Assembly: GCA_963707445.1 (NCBI GenBank)
Contig: CAVPPW010000007.1
Location: 1 to 64,000 of the forward strand
Reading direction: 5' to 3'
Length of the DNA stretch: 64,000 nt
Source: JALORV01 sp963707445
GTDB taxonomy: Bacteria; Pseudomonadota; Gammaproteobacteria; Burkholderiales; Burkholderiaceae_F
Shown piece by piece: positions 53,122 through 63,082 of this stretch. Both the position numbers and the translations under genes were made by a program. The notes under the pieces were generated by a model. It worked only from the letters and a program-made list of their open reading frames with translations, searched no databases and had not been told where the DNA came from. Every line of letters starts with the position of its first letter. Within the stretch, counting starts at the first letter, position 1.

Positions 53122-53817
53122 CTATCCGACGCCGAGCACACGGCGGACCGCCGGACTGGCCGCAAGGGCCGCGCCCACCTCGTCGCCGACAAGCTGGCCC
53201 TGCTCAATCAGCACCGCGCGGTCGGCGAGTTTGTCCACGAATGCGAGGTTCTGCTCCGACAGCAGGGTGGCCACGCCGCGCGCGCGCATCGCGCGGACGG
53301 CCTCCTTCATCTGCGCGGCAACCAGCGGGGCAATGCCCTCGGACGGCTCGTCAAGCAGCACGACGCGCGGATTCGATGCCAGCGTTCGGGCGACCGCGAG
53401 CATCTGCTGCTCACCGCCGCTCATCCGGCTGGCGAGCCGGCCCAGCATGCCGGCGAGATTCGGGAAGATCCGCAGCAGTTCGGGGACATCGAAACCGCCC
53501 GCCTCGGCCCGCAATGCGATTTCGAGGTTCTCGCGCACGGTCAGGTCGGTGAAGATGCGACGGTCCTCGGGCACGTAGCCCAGCCCGCGCCGCGCTCGCA
53601 GGTACGGTGGCAACTGCGCGATCGATGCCCCGTTGAGCTCGATGGCGCCGCTCGCGCGCGGCATCAGGCCCATCGCCGCACGCAGCAGCGAGGTCTTGCC
53701 GGCGCCGTTGCGGCCGATGAGCGCGACCACTTCGCCGGCGTTCACGGTCAGCGTCGCTCCGCGTACGACCTGCGCGTCGCCGTACCAGGCGCTGACCTCG
53801 CGCAGTGCGAGCGTCAT
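53122..53817 (-). CDS. livF: branched-chain amino-acid ABC transporter ATPase LivF
   Basis: A 231-residue ATP-binding subunit. Walker A is GRNGAGKTSLLRA, the signature is RMSGGEQQMLAVARTLASNP, Walker B VVLLDEPSEGIAP, and SEQNLAFVDKLADRAV is the LivF-type H-loop region. It pairs with LivG to drive uptake of branched-chain amino acids or a related amide. Its ATG overlaps the livG stop by four bases. It is the last gene of the operon and the frame is intact. Confidence 0.93.
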   Translation of the reverse strand: MTLALREVSAWYGDAQVVRGATLTVNAGEVVALIGRNGAGKTSLLRAAMGLMPRASGAIELNGASIAQLPPYLRARRGLGYVPEDRRIFTDLTVRENLEIALRAEAGGFDVPELLRIFPNLAGMLGRLASRMSGGEQQMLAVARTLASNPRVVLLDEPSEGIAPLVAAQMKEAVRAMRARGVATLLSEQNLAFVDKLADRAVLIEQGQLVGDEVGAALAASPAVRRVLGVG

Positions 53818-54560
53818 CCTTCGCGTCCCAGATAGACCGCCTGCACCGACGGATCGGACCGCACCGAATCCGGGTCGCCGTCGGCGATCAGCCGCCCGCG
53901 TGACAGCACCAGCACGCGTCGCGCGAAGCCGAACACGACGTCCATGCTGTGCTCGGTGAAAAGCACCGTCATTGCTTGCAGTGCGCGCCAGTTCGACGAC
54001 CAGCGCCATCAGCGCGGTCCGTTCGCCGGGCGCCATTCCGGCCGTGGGCTCGTCCATCAGCAGCAGTCGCGGCCGCGCCGCCAGCGCCAGCGCCAGTTCG
54101 AGCCGTTTCACGTCGCCGTAGGCGAGTGCGGCCGCCGCCAACCCGCTGCGGTCGTCCAGTCTCGACCTGTCGCAGCAGGTGCGACAGCCTCGTCGCGCAC
54201 GCGTCCATCGAGCGGGACTCCGATCGACAAGGCGGCGCCGGCCGCAGCCACAAGCGCCATCTGCGCGTTCTGCAGTACCGTCATCGACGCGAAGGTCTGC
54301 GCGACCTGGAACGTGCGCCCGATGCCGGCCCGCGTTCTCGCGGCAGTCGGCATCCGGCTCAGCGCCTTGCCCTCGAACTCGATCACGCCGGCGTCCGGCG
54401 CAAGCTGGCCGTCGATCAGGTTGAAGAGCGTCGACTTGCCGGCGCCGTTCGGTCCGATCAGCGCCGTGACGGTGCCGGCTTCGAGGACGAACGAGACATC
54501 CTCGACCGCCTGCACACCGCCGAATGCACGCGATACCGAGGACAGGCGCAGTTCGCTCAC
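53814..54560 (-). CDS. livG: branched-chain amino-acid ABC transporter ATPase LivG (frameshifts)
   Basis: A 248-residue ATP-binding subunit. Walker A is GPNGAGKSTLFNL; then RTFQVAQTFASMTVLQNAQM, and in another frame LAYGDVKRLELALALAARP with LLLMDEPTAGMAPGE, and the C-terminal VRSDPSVQAVYLG. Shifts lie near 54160 and 53975. The GTG start overlaps the livM stop. The role is as in LivF. Confidence 0.88.
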
Positions 54561-55433
54561 GCGCCGCCTCGCCTTGACGCTCGCGCAGCTTGCCGACGAT
54601 GCCCTGCGGAAAGGCGATGACCAGCGCGACGATCGCCAACCCAAGCGCGAGCCTCCAGTAGACGAGGTGCCGCGTCAGTTCGGTGGCCAGCCCGTGGTAG
54701 ACGACCGCGCCGACGATCGGACCGGAGAGCGTCTGCAGTCCACCGAGCAACACCATGACCAGCGCATCGACCGACACGGGGATCGAGATCGCGTTCGGAA
54801 ACACCGCGCCTTTCTGGAACGCCTGCAGCGCCCCTGCGAGTCCGCCGAACAGGCCGCCTGCCACGAACGCCGCCCAGCGCACCCTGCGCACGTCGATGCC
54901 CAGCGTCTCCGCTCGATCCGGAGCATCGCGCGCCGCCCGCAGCGCAAAGCCGAACGGAGCCAGCGCCGCACGGCGCAGCGCCAGCAGCGCGAGCGCAACG
55001 ACCGCGAGCGTGATCAGGTAGTAGAGCCAGCGCGCGAGTTCGTCGGCGGCCACACGCCGAGCAGGCCGTTGTCGCCGCCGGTGACTTCGACCCATTGCAC
55101 GGCGACCGACCAGAGGATCTGCGCAAACGCCAGTGTCAGCATCGACGCGTAGACGCCGTGCGCGCGCAGCACGAAGAAGCCGGCCACCAGCGCGGCCAGG
55201 CCCGCAGTGAGCGGTGCCGCAACCAGCGCGGCCACGAACGGAGCGTCGAGCGTCTTGAACAGCAACGCGGCCGTGTAGGCCCCGAGCCCGAAGAACGCTG
55301 CGTGGCCGAATGACACCAGCCCGCCGTTGCCCATGAAGAACTGCAGGCTGGCGGCAAACAGCGCAAGGATCGCCATTTCGGTCGCGATCACCAGCGCGTA
55401 GTCGCCGAGGACGAGCGGCAGTGCGCAGATCAC
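54557..55433 (-). CDS. livM: branched-chain amino-acid ABC transporter permease LivM (one frameshift)
   Basis: A permease of about 291 residues with eight or more helices. Blocks are LQFFMGNGGLVSFGHAAFFGLGAY, YASMLTLAFAQILW and, after a shift near 55052, ETLGIDVRRVRWAAFVAGGLFGGLAGALQAF and LVMVLLGGLQTLSGPIVGA. The span is one over a multiple of three. Start GTG overlaps the livH stop. Confidence 0.88.
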
Positions 55434-56391
55434 GCGATCAGGATCGGCGCGACGCGCCGCAGCCGCGGTCCTCGTTGCCGAACGGCCGATGCGTCAGCTG
55501 CGCGAGCCGCGCGTGCGACGAGTTCCGGCCGGCCAGCAAGCCCGTAGGGCCGAGCGATCAGCATGACCGCCATGACGACGAAGACCAGCACCAGCGTCGA
55601 CTGCGGCAGCAGCCAGATGCCGAACGCGTGCAGCACGCCGATCAGCATCGACGCCCAGAACGCGCCCGGCAACGACCCAAGGCCACCGACGACGACGACG
55701 ACGAAGGCCTCGACGAGGACCGTCAGGTCCATCTGCAGGTTGACGGTTTCGCGCGGGATCTGCAGCGCACCCGCGAGGCCCGCGAGCCCGGCGCCGAGCG
55801 CAAACACCGTCGTGAAAAGCCAGCGCTCGTTGATGCCGAGTGCGCCGGCCATTTCGCGGTCCTGCGTGGCCGCCCGCACGATCGTGCCCCAGCGCGTGCG
55901 CTGGACGATCCACCACAGCAGCCCGAACATCAGCGGTCCGACGGCCGTCAGCAGCAGGTTGTACTCGGGAACGAAGGCGGCACCGATCTCGATCGCGCCT
56001 TTGAGTCCCGGCGCGCGCGGAGCGAAGCGCTCCTCGGGTCCCCAGACCGCCAGTGCGACATCCTGGACGATCAGCGCGACGCCGAACGTCGCGAGCAGCT
56101 GGAAGATCTCCGGCGCCGCGTAGATCCGGCGCAGCACGACCACTTCGATCACGCGCCGAGCGCCGCGACGACGAGCGCCGCGATCAGCAGGCCGCCGAAG
56201 AATCCGAGCGGGGTGGCGGGCAGCGCCGCGGTCAGCGTGACGGCGAAGTACGCGCCGAGCATGTAGAGCGCGCCGTGGGCGAAGTTGACGACGCGCGTGA
56301 CGCCGAAGATCAGTGTCAGTCCGGCACTGACGAGGAACAGCGTCGAACCGTACGAGAGTCCCGCAAGGAACTGGCCGAGGACGAGGTCCAC
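55430..56391 (-). CDS. livH: branched-chain amino-acid ABC transporter permease LivH (one frameshift)
   Basis: A permease of about 320 residues. The N-terminal part reads LAGLSYGSTLFLVSAGLTLIFGVTRVVNFAHG; after a shift near 56152 the rest continues with LATFGVALIVQDVAL, AATQDREMAGALGI and VVVVGGLGSLPGAFWASMLIG. GTG start. It forms the channel with LivM. Confidence 0.88.
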
Positions 56392-56445
56392 GAGCGACGG
56401 CCGGGCAGGCGTGGCGAAGAAGTCGGAGGCGCGGCCGCGGGCGCC

Positions 56446-57654
56446 CTACTTCATCGCCTCGGGCGGCCGACGCGCCCGCACCTCGGCGTCGGTGGGCAGG
56501 AAGTCCTTGCCGTCGGCGTAGCGCCAGTCGACCATCGTGCCGCGGCCGCCGCGTTGATCCAGTCGGCCGACATACGCGCCCATCGTCGACTGCTGGTCGA
56601 GCGCGCGGAACGTCGCCGGACCGAACGGTGTGGTCCAGGTGAGCCCACGCAGCGCCGCGATCAGCTTTTCCGTGTCGGTCGACTTCGCCTTGCGCACCGC
56701 CTCGAAAATCGCGGTGAACGTGGCATAGCCGACGACCGATCCCAGCCGCGGCGTCTCGTTGTAGCGCTTGTAGTAGGCGTTGAAGAACTTCGAATGCTCG
56801 GTTGTGGCAATCTGGTCCCACGGGTAACCGGTGACGATCCACCCCTTTGGCGTCTCGTCCTTGAGCACGTCGAGGTACTCGGGCTCGCCGGACAGCAGGC
56901 TCACGACCGGCACACGCGGGAATAGCCCGCGCAGATTGCCTTCGCGGACCAGCCGCGGCAGGTCGGCCCCGAAGGTCACGTTGAAGATCGCATCGGGCCG
57001 CGCCGCGATCAGCGCCTGCACCGTGCCCGCCGCTTCGAGCTTGCCCAGCGCCGGCCATTGCTCGGCGACGAACTCGACATCGGGCTGGCGCGACTTCAGC
57101 AGCGCCTTGAAGCTGGCCACCGCGGACTGACCGTACTCATAGTTCGGCGCGACGATGGCCCAGCGTTTGGCTTTCAGCCGGGCCGCCTCTTCGACCAGCA
57201 TCGCGGACTGCATGTACGTGCTCGGACGCAGGCGAAACGTGTAGCGGTTGCCTTTGTCCCAGACCAGCGCGTCGGTCAGCGGCTCGGCCGCGACAAACAG
57301 CACCTTGTTGCGCAGCGCGAACTCGGCGACCGCCAGACCGACGTTCGAGAGGAATGTCCCCGTCAGCAACGCAACTTTTTCGTTGGACACGAGCTCGGTC
57401 GCAAGCCGGATTGCGTCGTCGGGCTTGCCGGCGTCGTCGCGCGAGATGACTTCCACCTTCCGGCCAATCAAGCCGCCAGTGGCATTGATCTCCTCGACTG
57501 CGAGTTGCCACCCCATGCGGTAAGGCACCGTGAATTGCGGGATCGTCGAATAGCTGTTGATCTCGCCGATGCGGATCGGCGTGGACGTCTGCGCCCGCAG
57601 CCGGTCTGCCGAATGCGGCTGTGGCAGCAGCAGGAGCTGGCGTCGGGTGATCAT
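56446..57654 (-). CDS. branched-chain amino-acid-type ABC substrate-binding protein
   Basis: A 402-residue periplasmic binding protein of the LivJ/LivK type, first gene of the transport operon. Blocks are IRIGEINSYSTIPQF, LAVEEINATGGLIGRKVEVISRDDAGKPDDA, LTGTFLSNVGLAVAEFA and YEYGQSAVASFKALL. The signal peptide region is unusual (RRQLLLLPQPHSADRL); a one-base shift there would give a normal LLLLPAAAF-type signal. Ligand could be a branched-chain amino acid, an amide or urea-like compound; the divergence from LivK leaves it open. Confidence 0.85.
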   Translation of the reverse strand: MITRRQLLLLPQPHSADRLRAQTSTPIRIGEINSYSTIPQFTVPYRMGWQLAVEEINATGGLIGRKVEVISRDDAGKPDDAIRLATELVSNEKVALLTGTFLSNVGLAVAEFALRNKVLFVAAEPLTDALVWDKGNRYTFRLRPSTYMQSAMLVEEAARLKAKRWAIVAPNYEYGQSAVASFKALLKSRQPDVEFVAEQWPALGKLEAAGTVQALIAARPDAIFNVTFGADLPRLVREGNLRGLFPRVPVVSLLSGEPEYLDVLKDETPKGWIVTGYPWDQIATTEHSKFFNAYYKRYNETPRLGSVVGYATFTAIFEAVRKAKSTDTEKLIAALRGLTWTTPFGPATFRALDQQSTMGAYVGRLDQRGGRGTMVDWRYADGKDFLPTDAEVRARRPPEAMK

Positions 57655-57789
57655 GCGGCAGGCCCTTGTTCGCAGAGGGAAAACGGCCGGCTCGACGGCC
57701 CTGGTCAGCTAGAATACCGGCTTTGCGGAGCACTGCAACTCATCGCCGGCGGCGCTGCAAAGGGCCGCTGAACGGACAGGAGTTTCTCG

Positions 57790-58113
57790 ATGACGCATGT
57801 CGTCACCGAATCGTGCATCAAGTGCAAGTACACCGATTGCGTCGATGTCTGTCCGGTCGACTGCTTCCGCGAGGGCCCGAATTTCCTGTCGATCGATCCG
57901 GACGAGTGCATCGATTGCGCCGTGTGCATCCCCGAGTGCCCGGTGAACGCGATCTACGCCGAGGAAGACGTGCCGGAAGATCAGCGTGACTTCATCAAGC
58001 TGAACGTCGAGTTGGCCAAGCAATGGCCGTCGATCACTCGAATGAAGGCTCATCCGCCCGACGCCGACGAGTGGAAGGACGTGCGCGACAAGCGTCATCT
58101 GCTCGAGCGCTGA
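57790..58113 (+). CDS. fdxA: 7Fe ferredoxin FdxA
   Basis: A 107-residue low-potential electron carrier with one 3Fe-4S and one 4Fe-4S cluster. The first cysteine group is ESCIKCKYTDCVDVCPVDC, the second CIDCAVCIPECPVNAI. The acidic C-terminal extension (AHPPDADEWKDV region) is usual for FdxA. AGGAG lies nine bases before the ATG. Divergent from the transport operon, it starts a rightward block of conserved genes. Confidence 0.95.
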   Translation: MTHVVTESCIKCKYTDCVDVCPVDCFREGPNFLSIDPDECIDCAVCIPECPVNAIYAEEDVPEDQRDFIKLNVELAKQWPSITRMKAHPPDADEWKDVRDKRHLLER

Positions 58114-58285
58114 CCCGACTGCCTGCGCCGGCGGAACGTCGTGTCCGCCGCCAACGTCCGGCGCAAAGCGCCTGCCGGGCGCGCACTCTTGCGCAGGAAT
58201 CGGTCTGACCAATCTGGCTTACGATCGGCTGGCGCTTTCGGAGAAATCCTCGGAGTGCAACAGCGGCGAATGAGCGGAGCCAGGC

Positions 58286-59519
58286 GTGCTTTATCACCTG
58301 CATGAACTGCAGCGCCGTTTCCTGAACCCACTCTCGGTGTGGGCGCAGGCGACTTCGGAACTCTTTTCCAGTCCCTACAGCCCCCTCGCCTACACGCCGC
58401 TGTCGCGGCGCCTGTCCGCCGGCTACGACCTGCTGCACCGGATCGGCAAGCAGTATGAAAAGCCGGAGTTCGGGCTCAAGACCACACACATCGGCGATGT
58501 CGAGGTGCCGGTCGTCGAGGAAGTCAAGATCGACAAGCCGTTCTGCCGCCTGCTGCATTTCAAGCGGCTGATACCGGCGAAACTGAAGCGGCCGGCCGAT
58601 CCGCGCGTGCTGATCGTCGCGCCGCTGTCGGGCCACCACGCGACACTGCTGCGCGACACCGTGCGTGCGTTGCTGCCGGATCACGACGTCTGGATCACCG
58701 ACTGGATCGACGCGCGGCTGGTGCCGATCACCGCGGGCCCGTTTCATCTCGACGACTACGTCGCCTACGTGACCGAGTTCGTCCAGGCGCTCGGCCCGGA
58801 CGTGCATCTGATCTCGGTCTGCCAGCCGACCGTGCCGGTGCTCGCGGCCGTCTCGCTGATGGCGAGCAACCACGATCCGAAGCTGCCGAAGTCGATGACG
58901 ATGATGGGCGGCCCGATCGACACGCGCAAGAGCCCGACGCAGGTGAACGCGCTCGCGATGCGCAAGCAACCATCAGTGGTTCGAGAACAACGTGATCTTC
59001 AAGGTGCCGTCGGCGTATCCCGGCTACCTGCGCAAGGTCTACCCGGGCTTCCTGCAGCACGCCGGCTTCGTCGCGATGAATCCGGACCGGCATCTGAATT
59101 CGCACTGGGACTACTACCTCGACCTCGTCAAGGGCGACATGGACGACGTCGAGAGCCACCGGGAGTTCTACGACGAGTACAACGCGGTGATCGATCTGCC
59201 GGCGGAGTACTACCTGGACACGATCCGGATCGTGTTCCAGGAGCATCGACTGACCAAAGGCACCTGGGACGTGCGCGGACAGCGCGTGCGCCCCGAGGAC
59301 ATCACGAGCGTCGCGCTCTTCACGATCGAGGGCGAGCTCGACGACATCTCCGGCAGCGGCCAGACCCGGGCCGCGCATGACCTGTGCAAGGGCATCCCGA
59401 AGTCGAAGAAACAGCACCTGACCGCCCAGGGTGCCGGCCATTACGGCATCTTCAGCGGACGCCGCTGGCGCGAGCAGATCGCTCCGCAGATCAGGGATTT
59501 CATCCGCGCGCACGCCTGA
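58286..59519 (+). CDS. phaZ: intracellular polyhydroxyalkanoate depolymerase (one frameshift)
   Basis: A protein of about 410 residues that breaks down stored PHA. It has the PhaZ1-type start YHLHELQRRFLNPLSVWAQ, LIVAPLSGHHATLLRDTVRA, and a cysteine nucleophile in HLISVCQPTVPVLAA rather than a serine lipase box. After a shift near 58970 it continues NVIFKVPSAYPGYLRKVYPGF, ends with GAGHYGIFSGRRWR. The span is one base over a multiple of three. The GTG start has GGAG upstream. Together with the PHA system protein it shows a polyester storage metabolism. Confidence 0.92.
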
Positions 59520-59570
59520 GCGGCGCTCAGGGCCGATAATCCGGCTCTTCGCCGCATCAATCCGCAGTCG

Positions 59571-60231
59571 ATGCCGGATGCCACCGCCGCGCTGGCGGAC
59601 CGAATCAACGACCTCCTGCCGCAGACCCAGTGCACCAAGTGCGGTCACGACGGCTGTCGTCCCTACGCCGAAGCAATCGCGGCAGGCGCACCGATCAATC
59701 AGTGCCCGCCGGGCGGCGTTGCCGGCATTGAGCGCCTGGCTCGGGTGACTGGTCGCCCGGTCGTGCCGCTCGAACCCGACTCACGGCAGCGAACAGCCGC
59801 TTCAGGTCGCCGTCATCGATGAAGCACTGTGCATCGGCTGCAAGCTGTGCATCCAGGCCTGTCCGGTCGACGCGATCGTCGGTGCGGTGCGGCTGATGCA
59901 CACGGTGATCCCGCAGTGGTGCAATGGCTGCGACTTGTGCGTGGCACCGTGTCCGATGGACTGCATCGAGATGGTGCCGGTGCAGCCGGCGCGCTGCTGG
60001 ACCGACGACGACGCGCGCGAGTCGCGCAGGCGCCATGAGGCGCGGCAAGCGCGGCTCGTGCTCGAGGCGGCCGAGCGCGCCCAGTCGCAGATCTCCCGGG
60101 CTCATGCCAGGCTGGACGAAATCGCCGGGCGCGACGACCTCGCGGCCGACGAAGCCGCGCGCCGGCGCAGCCTCGTGCAGGCAGCGATCGAACGGGCGCG
60201 GGCGCGCCGGCAGCAGGCCGCAAAGCCGTGA
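59571..60231 (+). CDS. RnfB/RsxB-type electron transport ferredoxin (one frameshift)
   Basis: A protein of about 220 residues. The N-terminal iron-sulfur domain has QTQCTKCGHDGCRPYAEAIA and NQCPPGG. After a shift near 59775 two 4Fe-4S motifs follow, CIGCKLCIQACPVDAIVG and CNGCDLCVAPCPMDCIEM, and then an Arg/Ala-rich helical tail. It corresponds to the stand-alone RnfB-like protein common in Betaproteobacteria, without the membrane anchor of full Rnf complexes. The stop overlaps the nth GTG start, so it may donate electrons to the cluster of Nth; that is speculation. Confidence 0.88.
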
Positions 60232-60905
60232 ACCCCGCGAAGCGCCGCGCGATCTTCGAAAGGCTGCGCAGCCTGAATCCGCAGCCGAAGTCCGAGCTCG
60301 AGTTCTCGACGCCTTATCAACTGCTGGTCGCCGTCGTGCTGTCGGCGCAGGCGACCGATCGCAGTGTCAACGTCGCGACGCGCGAACTCTTCAAGGTCGC
60401 GCCGACGCCGGCAAAGATGGTCGCGCTCGGTGAGGAGCGCCTGGTTGGATATATCAAGACGATTGGGCTCTTCAATACCAAGGCGGCCAACGTGATCGCC
60501 TTGTCGCGACGGCTGCTGGAGCAGCACGGCGGCGCGGTGCCGCGCGATCGCGAAGCGCTGCAGGCGTTGCCGGGCGTCGGCCGCAAGACGGCGAACGTTG
60601 TTCTCAATGTCGCCTTCGGTGAGCCGACGATCGCGGTCGACACGCACATATTCCGCGTCGCGAACCGCACCGGCCTTGCGCCGGGCGCCGACGTCGCCGA
60701 AGTCGAGGCGCGCCTGGAGAAGTTCACGCCCGAAGAGTTCAGGCAGAACGCGCACCACTGGCTGATCCTGCACGGGCGCTACATCTGCAAGGCACGGACG
60801 CCGGAATGCTGGCACTGCCCGATCGCCGAATGGTGCGAGTACCGGCCCAAGACGCCGGCGCCGAAGCCGGCGCGTTCAGGTTTTCCGCCGGTGCGCGCGG
60901 CCTGA
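60228..60905 (+). CDS. nth: endonuclease III
   Basis: A 225-residue base-excision repair glycosylase/AP lyase for oxidised pyrimidines. The helix-hairpin-helix is LPGVGRKTANVVLN, with the catalytic lysine; the catalytic aspartate is in VDTHIFRVANR. The C-terminal cluster loop CKARTPECWHCPIAEWC has the C-x6-C-x2-C-x5-C pattern for 4Fe-4S. GTG start overlaps the ferredoxin stop by four bases. Confidence 0.96.
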   Translation: MNPAKRRAIFERLRSLNPQPKSELEFSTPYQLLVAVVLSAQATDRSVNVATRELFKVAPTPAKMVALGEERLVGYIKTIGLFNTKAANVIALSRRLLEQHGGAVPRDREALQALPGVGRKTANVVLNVAFGEPTIAVDTHIFRVANRTGLAPGADVAEVEARLEKFTPEEFRQNAHHWLILHGRYICKARTPECWHCPIAEWCEYRPKTPAPKPARSGFPPVRAA

Positions 60906-60907
60906 CG

Positions 60908-61351
60908 ATGTTCACGCCAACGAAAGACGAGGTGCGCCGGTTCTTCCGCGAGACGTGGCGCAAGCACCAGGAGGCACAGATCCTCACGCCGCTCGAGACC
61001 ATGGCACTCGACTGGATCATCGAGCATCCGGAATACCACGGGATTCTCGCGGCCAGTATTCCTGACGCCGACGACTACCGTGTCGAGGACGGCACGACCA
61101 ATCCGTTCCTGCATCTGTCGATGCATCTCGCGATCGCGGAGCAGCTGTCGATCGACCAGCCGCCGGGGATCCGCGCCGCATACGAACGGCTGGTGCAGCG
61201 GAGCGGCGATGCGCACAGCGCTGCGCATGACGTGATGGAATGCCTGGGCGAGGTCGTGTGGACCGCGCAGCGCTCGGGCCAGGCGCTGCCGCCGGACGAG
61301 ATGACGCAGCAGTACCTCGATTGCCTGGCGCGCCGCGCCGGACGAAACTGA
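60908..61351 (+). CDS. DUF1841 family protein
   Basis: A 147-residue helical protein. The conserved parts are FFRETWRKHQEAQILTPLE, HPEYHGIL and NPFLHLSMHLAIAEQLSIDQP. The function is unknown. It follows nth by two bases, so it is in the same transcript; this neighbourhood is repeated in many Betaproteobacteria according to my recollection. The ATG before FTPTKDE is used. Confidence 0.85.
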   Translation: MFTPTKDEVRRFFRETWRKHQEAQILTPLETMALDWIIEHPEYHGILAASIPDADDYRVEDGTTNPFLHLSMHLAIAEQLSIDQPPGIRAAYERLVQRSGDAHSAAHDVMECLGEVVWTAQRSGQALPPDEMTQQYLDCLARRAGRN

Positions 61352-61368
61352 CCGCGACAGCGGCAGTA

Positions 61369-61698
61369 CTAGCGCTTCGTGTTGTCGAGCGGACCCGGCA
61401 GAGCGGCGAGGTACTCGGCGAGGTCGCGAATATCGGCGCGCGAAAGTGGCTTGGCGATGCCGGCCATGATCGGGTTCTTGCGGCCGCCGCTCTGGTAGTC
61501 GCGCAGCGCCTTCTCGAGGTAGTCGGCATACTGGCCGGCCAGCTTCGGATAAGTCGGGTCGACCGGCGTCACGAAGTCCTTGCCATGACAGGCGACGCAC
61601 TGCGCCTGCGCCAGCTTTTCGCCCTTGGCAGCGTCGGCGGCGTGCGCCGACAACGTCGCCGCGCCCAGTCCCACGGCCATCAGCAATCGGATCTTCAT
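61369..61698 (-). CDS. c-type cytochrome (class I, c553-like)
   Basis: A 109-residue periplasmic cytochrome with a 20-residue signal peptide (LLMAVGLGAATLSAHA). The single haem site is CVACHG, and the distal methionine is in GGRKNPIMAGIAKPLS. The final helix is DLAEYLAALPG. It would carry electrons in respiration. It follows the second cytochrome gene by seven bases. Confidence 0.9.
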   Translation of the reverse strand: MKIRLLMAVGLGAATLSAHAADAAKGEKLAQAQCVACHGKDFVTPVDPTYPKLAGQYADYLEKALRDYQSGGRKNPIMAGIAKPLSRADIRDLAEYLAALPGPLDNTKR

Positions 61699-61705
61699 CG
61701 CGGGC

Positions 61706-62041
61706 TCACTTGCCGCGGCCGGCGTAATACGCGGCCACCGCGGCGATCTGCTGGTCCGAAAGTCCCTTCGCTATCCCTGTCATCGTCGGATGCGAGCGGC
61801 TGCCGTCGCGATATTCCTTCAGCGCCACCTCGATGTACTGCGGCGACTGACCACCGATTTTCGGCACGCGATACACCTGCGGGAACGAGGCCTGATAGCC
61901 GGGAATCGAATGGCAGCCGATGCACATCGACACCGGCGCATCCACAACCGCCGCTGCGACGTCCGCCTTCTTGTCCTGAGCCAGCGCCAGCAGCGGAAAA
62001 GCCGCGACGACAGCGGCAAGAAGCGGTCGGTTCGACTTCAT
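61706..62041 (-). CDS. c-type cytochrome (class I, c553-like)
   Basis: A 111-residue periplasmic cytochrome. The signal peptide is PLLAAVVAAFPLLALAQ, the haem site CIGCHS and the distal methionine in SRSHPTMTGIAKGLS; it ends AAVAAYYAGRGK. It resembles the neighbouring cytochrome, so the pair looks like a duplicated domain equivalent to a split two-haem c4 cytochrome. The ATG before KSNRPLL starts the signal. Confidence 0.9.
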   Translation of the reverse strand: MKSNRPLLAAVVAAFPLLALAQDKKADVAAAVVDAPVSMCIGCHSIPGYQASFPQVYRVPKIGGQSPQYIEVALKEYRDGSRSHPTMTGIAKGLSDQQIAAVAAYYAGRGK

Positions 62042-62229
62042 CCGGACGTTCCGAGTGGGTTGTGACATTGCGCCGAGCGCCGCGCCTCATGTTGGCCGCG
62101 CCATGCGGGCAGCCCGTGATTGTAATCGAGTCGCCGATCCGATTGCCGCGCGCGGCAGCGCCGCCGCGGCATGCCGTGCTGCGGTGATCCGTTGCGTATA
62201 CTCGTTCGACACTCTCGCCGGGCCCCTGC

Positions 62230-63075
62230 ATGCCGCGATTTGAAGGCTCCTCCACCTACGTAGCGACCGACGACCTGAAGCTCGCAGTCAATGCCGCACT
62301 GACGCTGCAGCGGCCGCTGCTGATCAAGGGTGAACCGGGCACCGGCAAGACGATGCTGGCCGAGGAAGTGGCCCGCGCGCTCGGCATGCCGCTGCTGGCC
62401 TGGCACATCAAGTCGACGACCAAGGCGCAGCAGGGACTGTACGAATACGACGCTGTCAGCCGCCTGCGCGACTCGCAGCTCGGCGATGCGCGCGTCAAGG
62501 ACATCGAGAACTACATCGTGCGCGGCGTGCTGTGGCAGGCATTCACGTCAGACCAGCCATCGGTACTGCTGATCGACGAGGTCGACAAGGCCGACATCGA
62601 GTTCCCGAACGACCTGCTGCGCGAGCTCGATCGCATGGAGTTCTACGTCTACGAGACACGGCAGACCGTTCAGGCGCGACACCGGCCGCTGGTCGTGATC
62701 ACGTCGAACAACGAGAAGGAGTTGCCGGATGCGTTCCTGCGACGCTGCTTCTTCCACTACATCCGCTTCCCCGACAAGGACACGATGCAGGCGATCGTCG
62801 ATGTCCACTTCCCGAAACTGCGCAAGGAACTGCTGCAGAACGCGCTCGCGGTGTTCTTCGGCGTCCGCGAACTGCCGGGGCTGAAGAAGAAGCCGTCCAC
62901 GTCCGAGCTGCTCGACTGGCTGAAGCTGCTGGTGGCCGAGCAGATCCCGCCGGAGGCGCTGCGCTCGAAGGACGACAAGATCGCGGTGCCGCCGCTCGCC
63001 GGTGCGCTGTTGAAGAACGAGCAGGACATGCATCTGTTCGAGCGGCTGGTATTCATGGCCCGCAGCAACCGCTGA
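62230..63075 (+). CDS. MoxR family AAA+ ATPase
   Basis: A 281-residue AAA+ ATPase. Walker A is LLIKGEPGTGKTMLAEEVA, Walker B VLLIDEVDKADIEF, sensor 1 LVVITSNNEKELPDAF, and the arginine finger region is RRCFFHYIRFPD. MoxR proteins remodel or activate partners, often with a von Willebrand factor A protein encoded nearby; the VWA gene at 63681 is that partner here. The acetyltransferase between them is unusual. Confidence 0.93.
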   Translation: MPRFEGSSTYVATDDLKLAVNAALTLQRPLLIKGEPGTGKTMLAEEVARALGMPLLAWHIKSTTKAQQGLYEYDAVSRLRDSQLGDARVKDIENYIVRGVLWQAFTSDQPSVLLIDEVDKADIEFPNDLLRELDRMEFYVYETRQTVQARHRPLVVITSNNEKELPDAFLRRCFFHYIRFPDKDTMQAIVDVHFPKLRKELLQNALAVFFGVRELPGLKKKPSTSELLDWLKLLVAEQIPPEALRSKDDKIAVPPLAGALLKNEQDMHLFERLVFMARSNR

Positions 63076-63082
63076 GTCGGCC

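Noticed and set aside
58130..58149. GGCGGA/TCCGCC hairpin after fdxA
   Set aside because: A six-base stem without a T tract is expected by chance at this base composition; not called a terminator.
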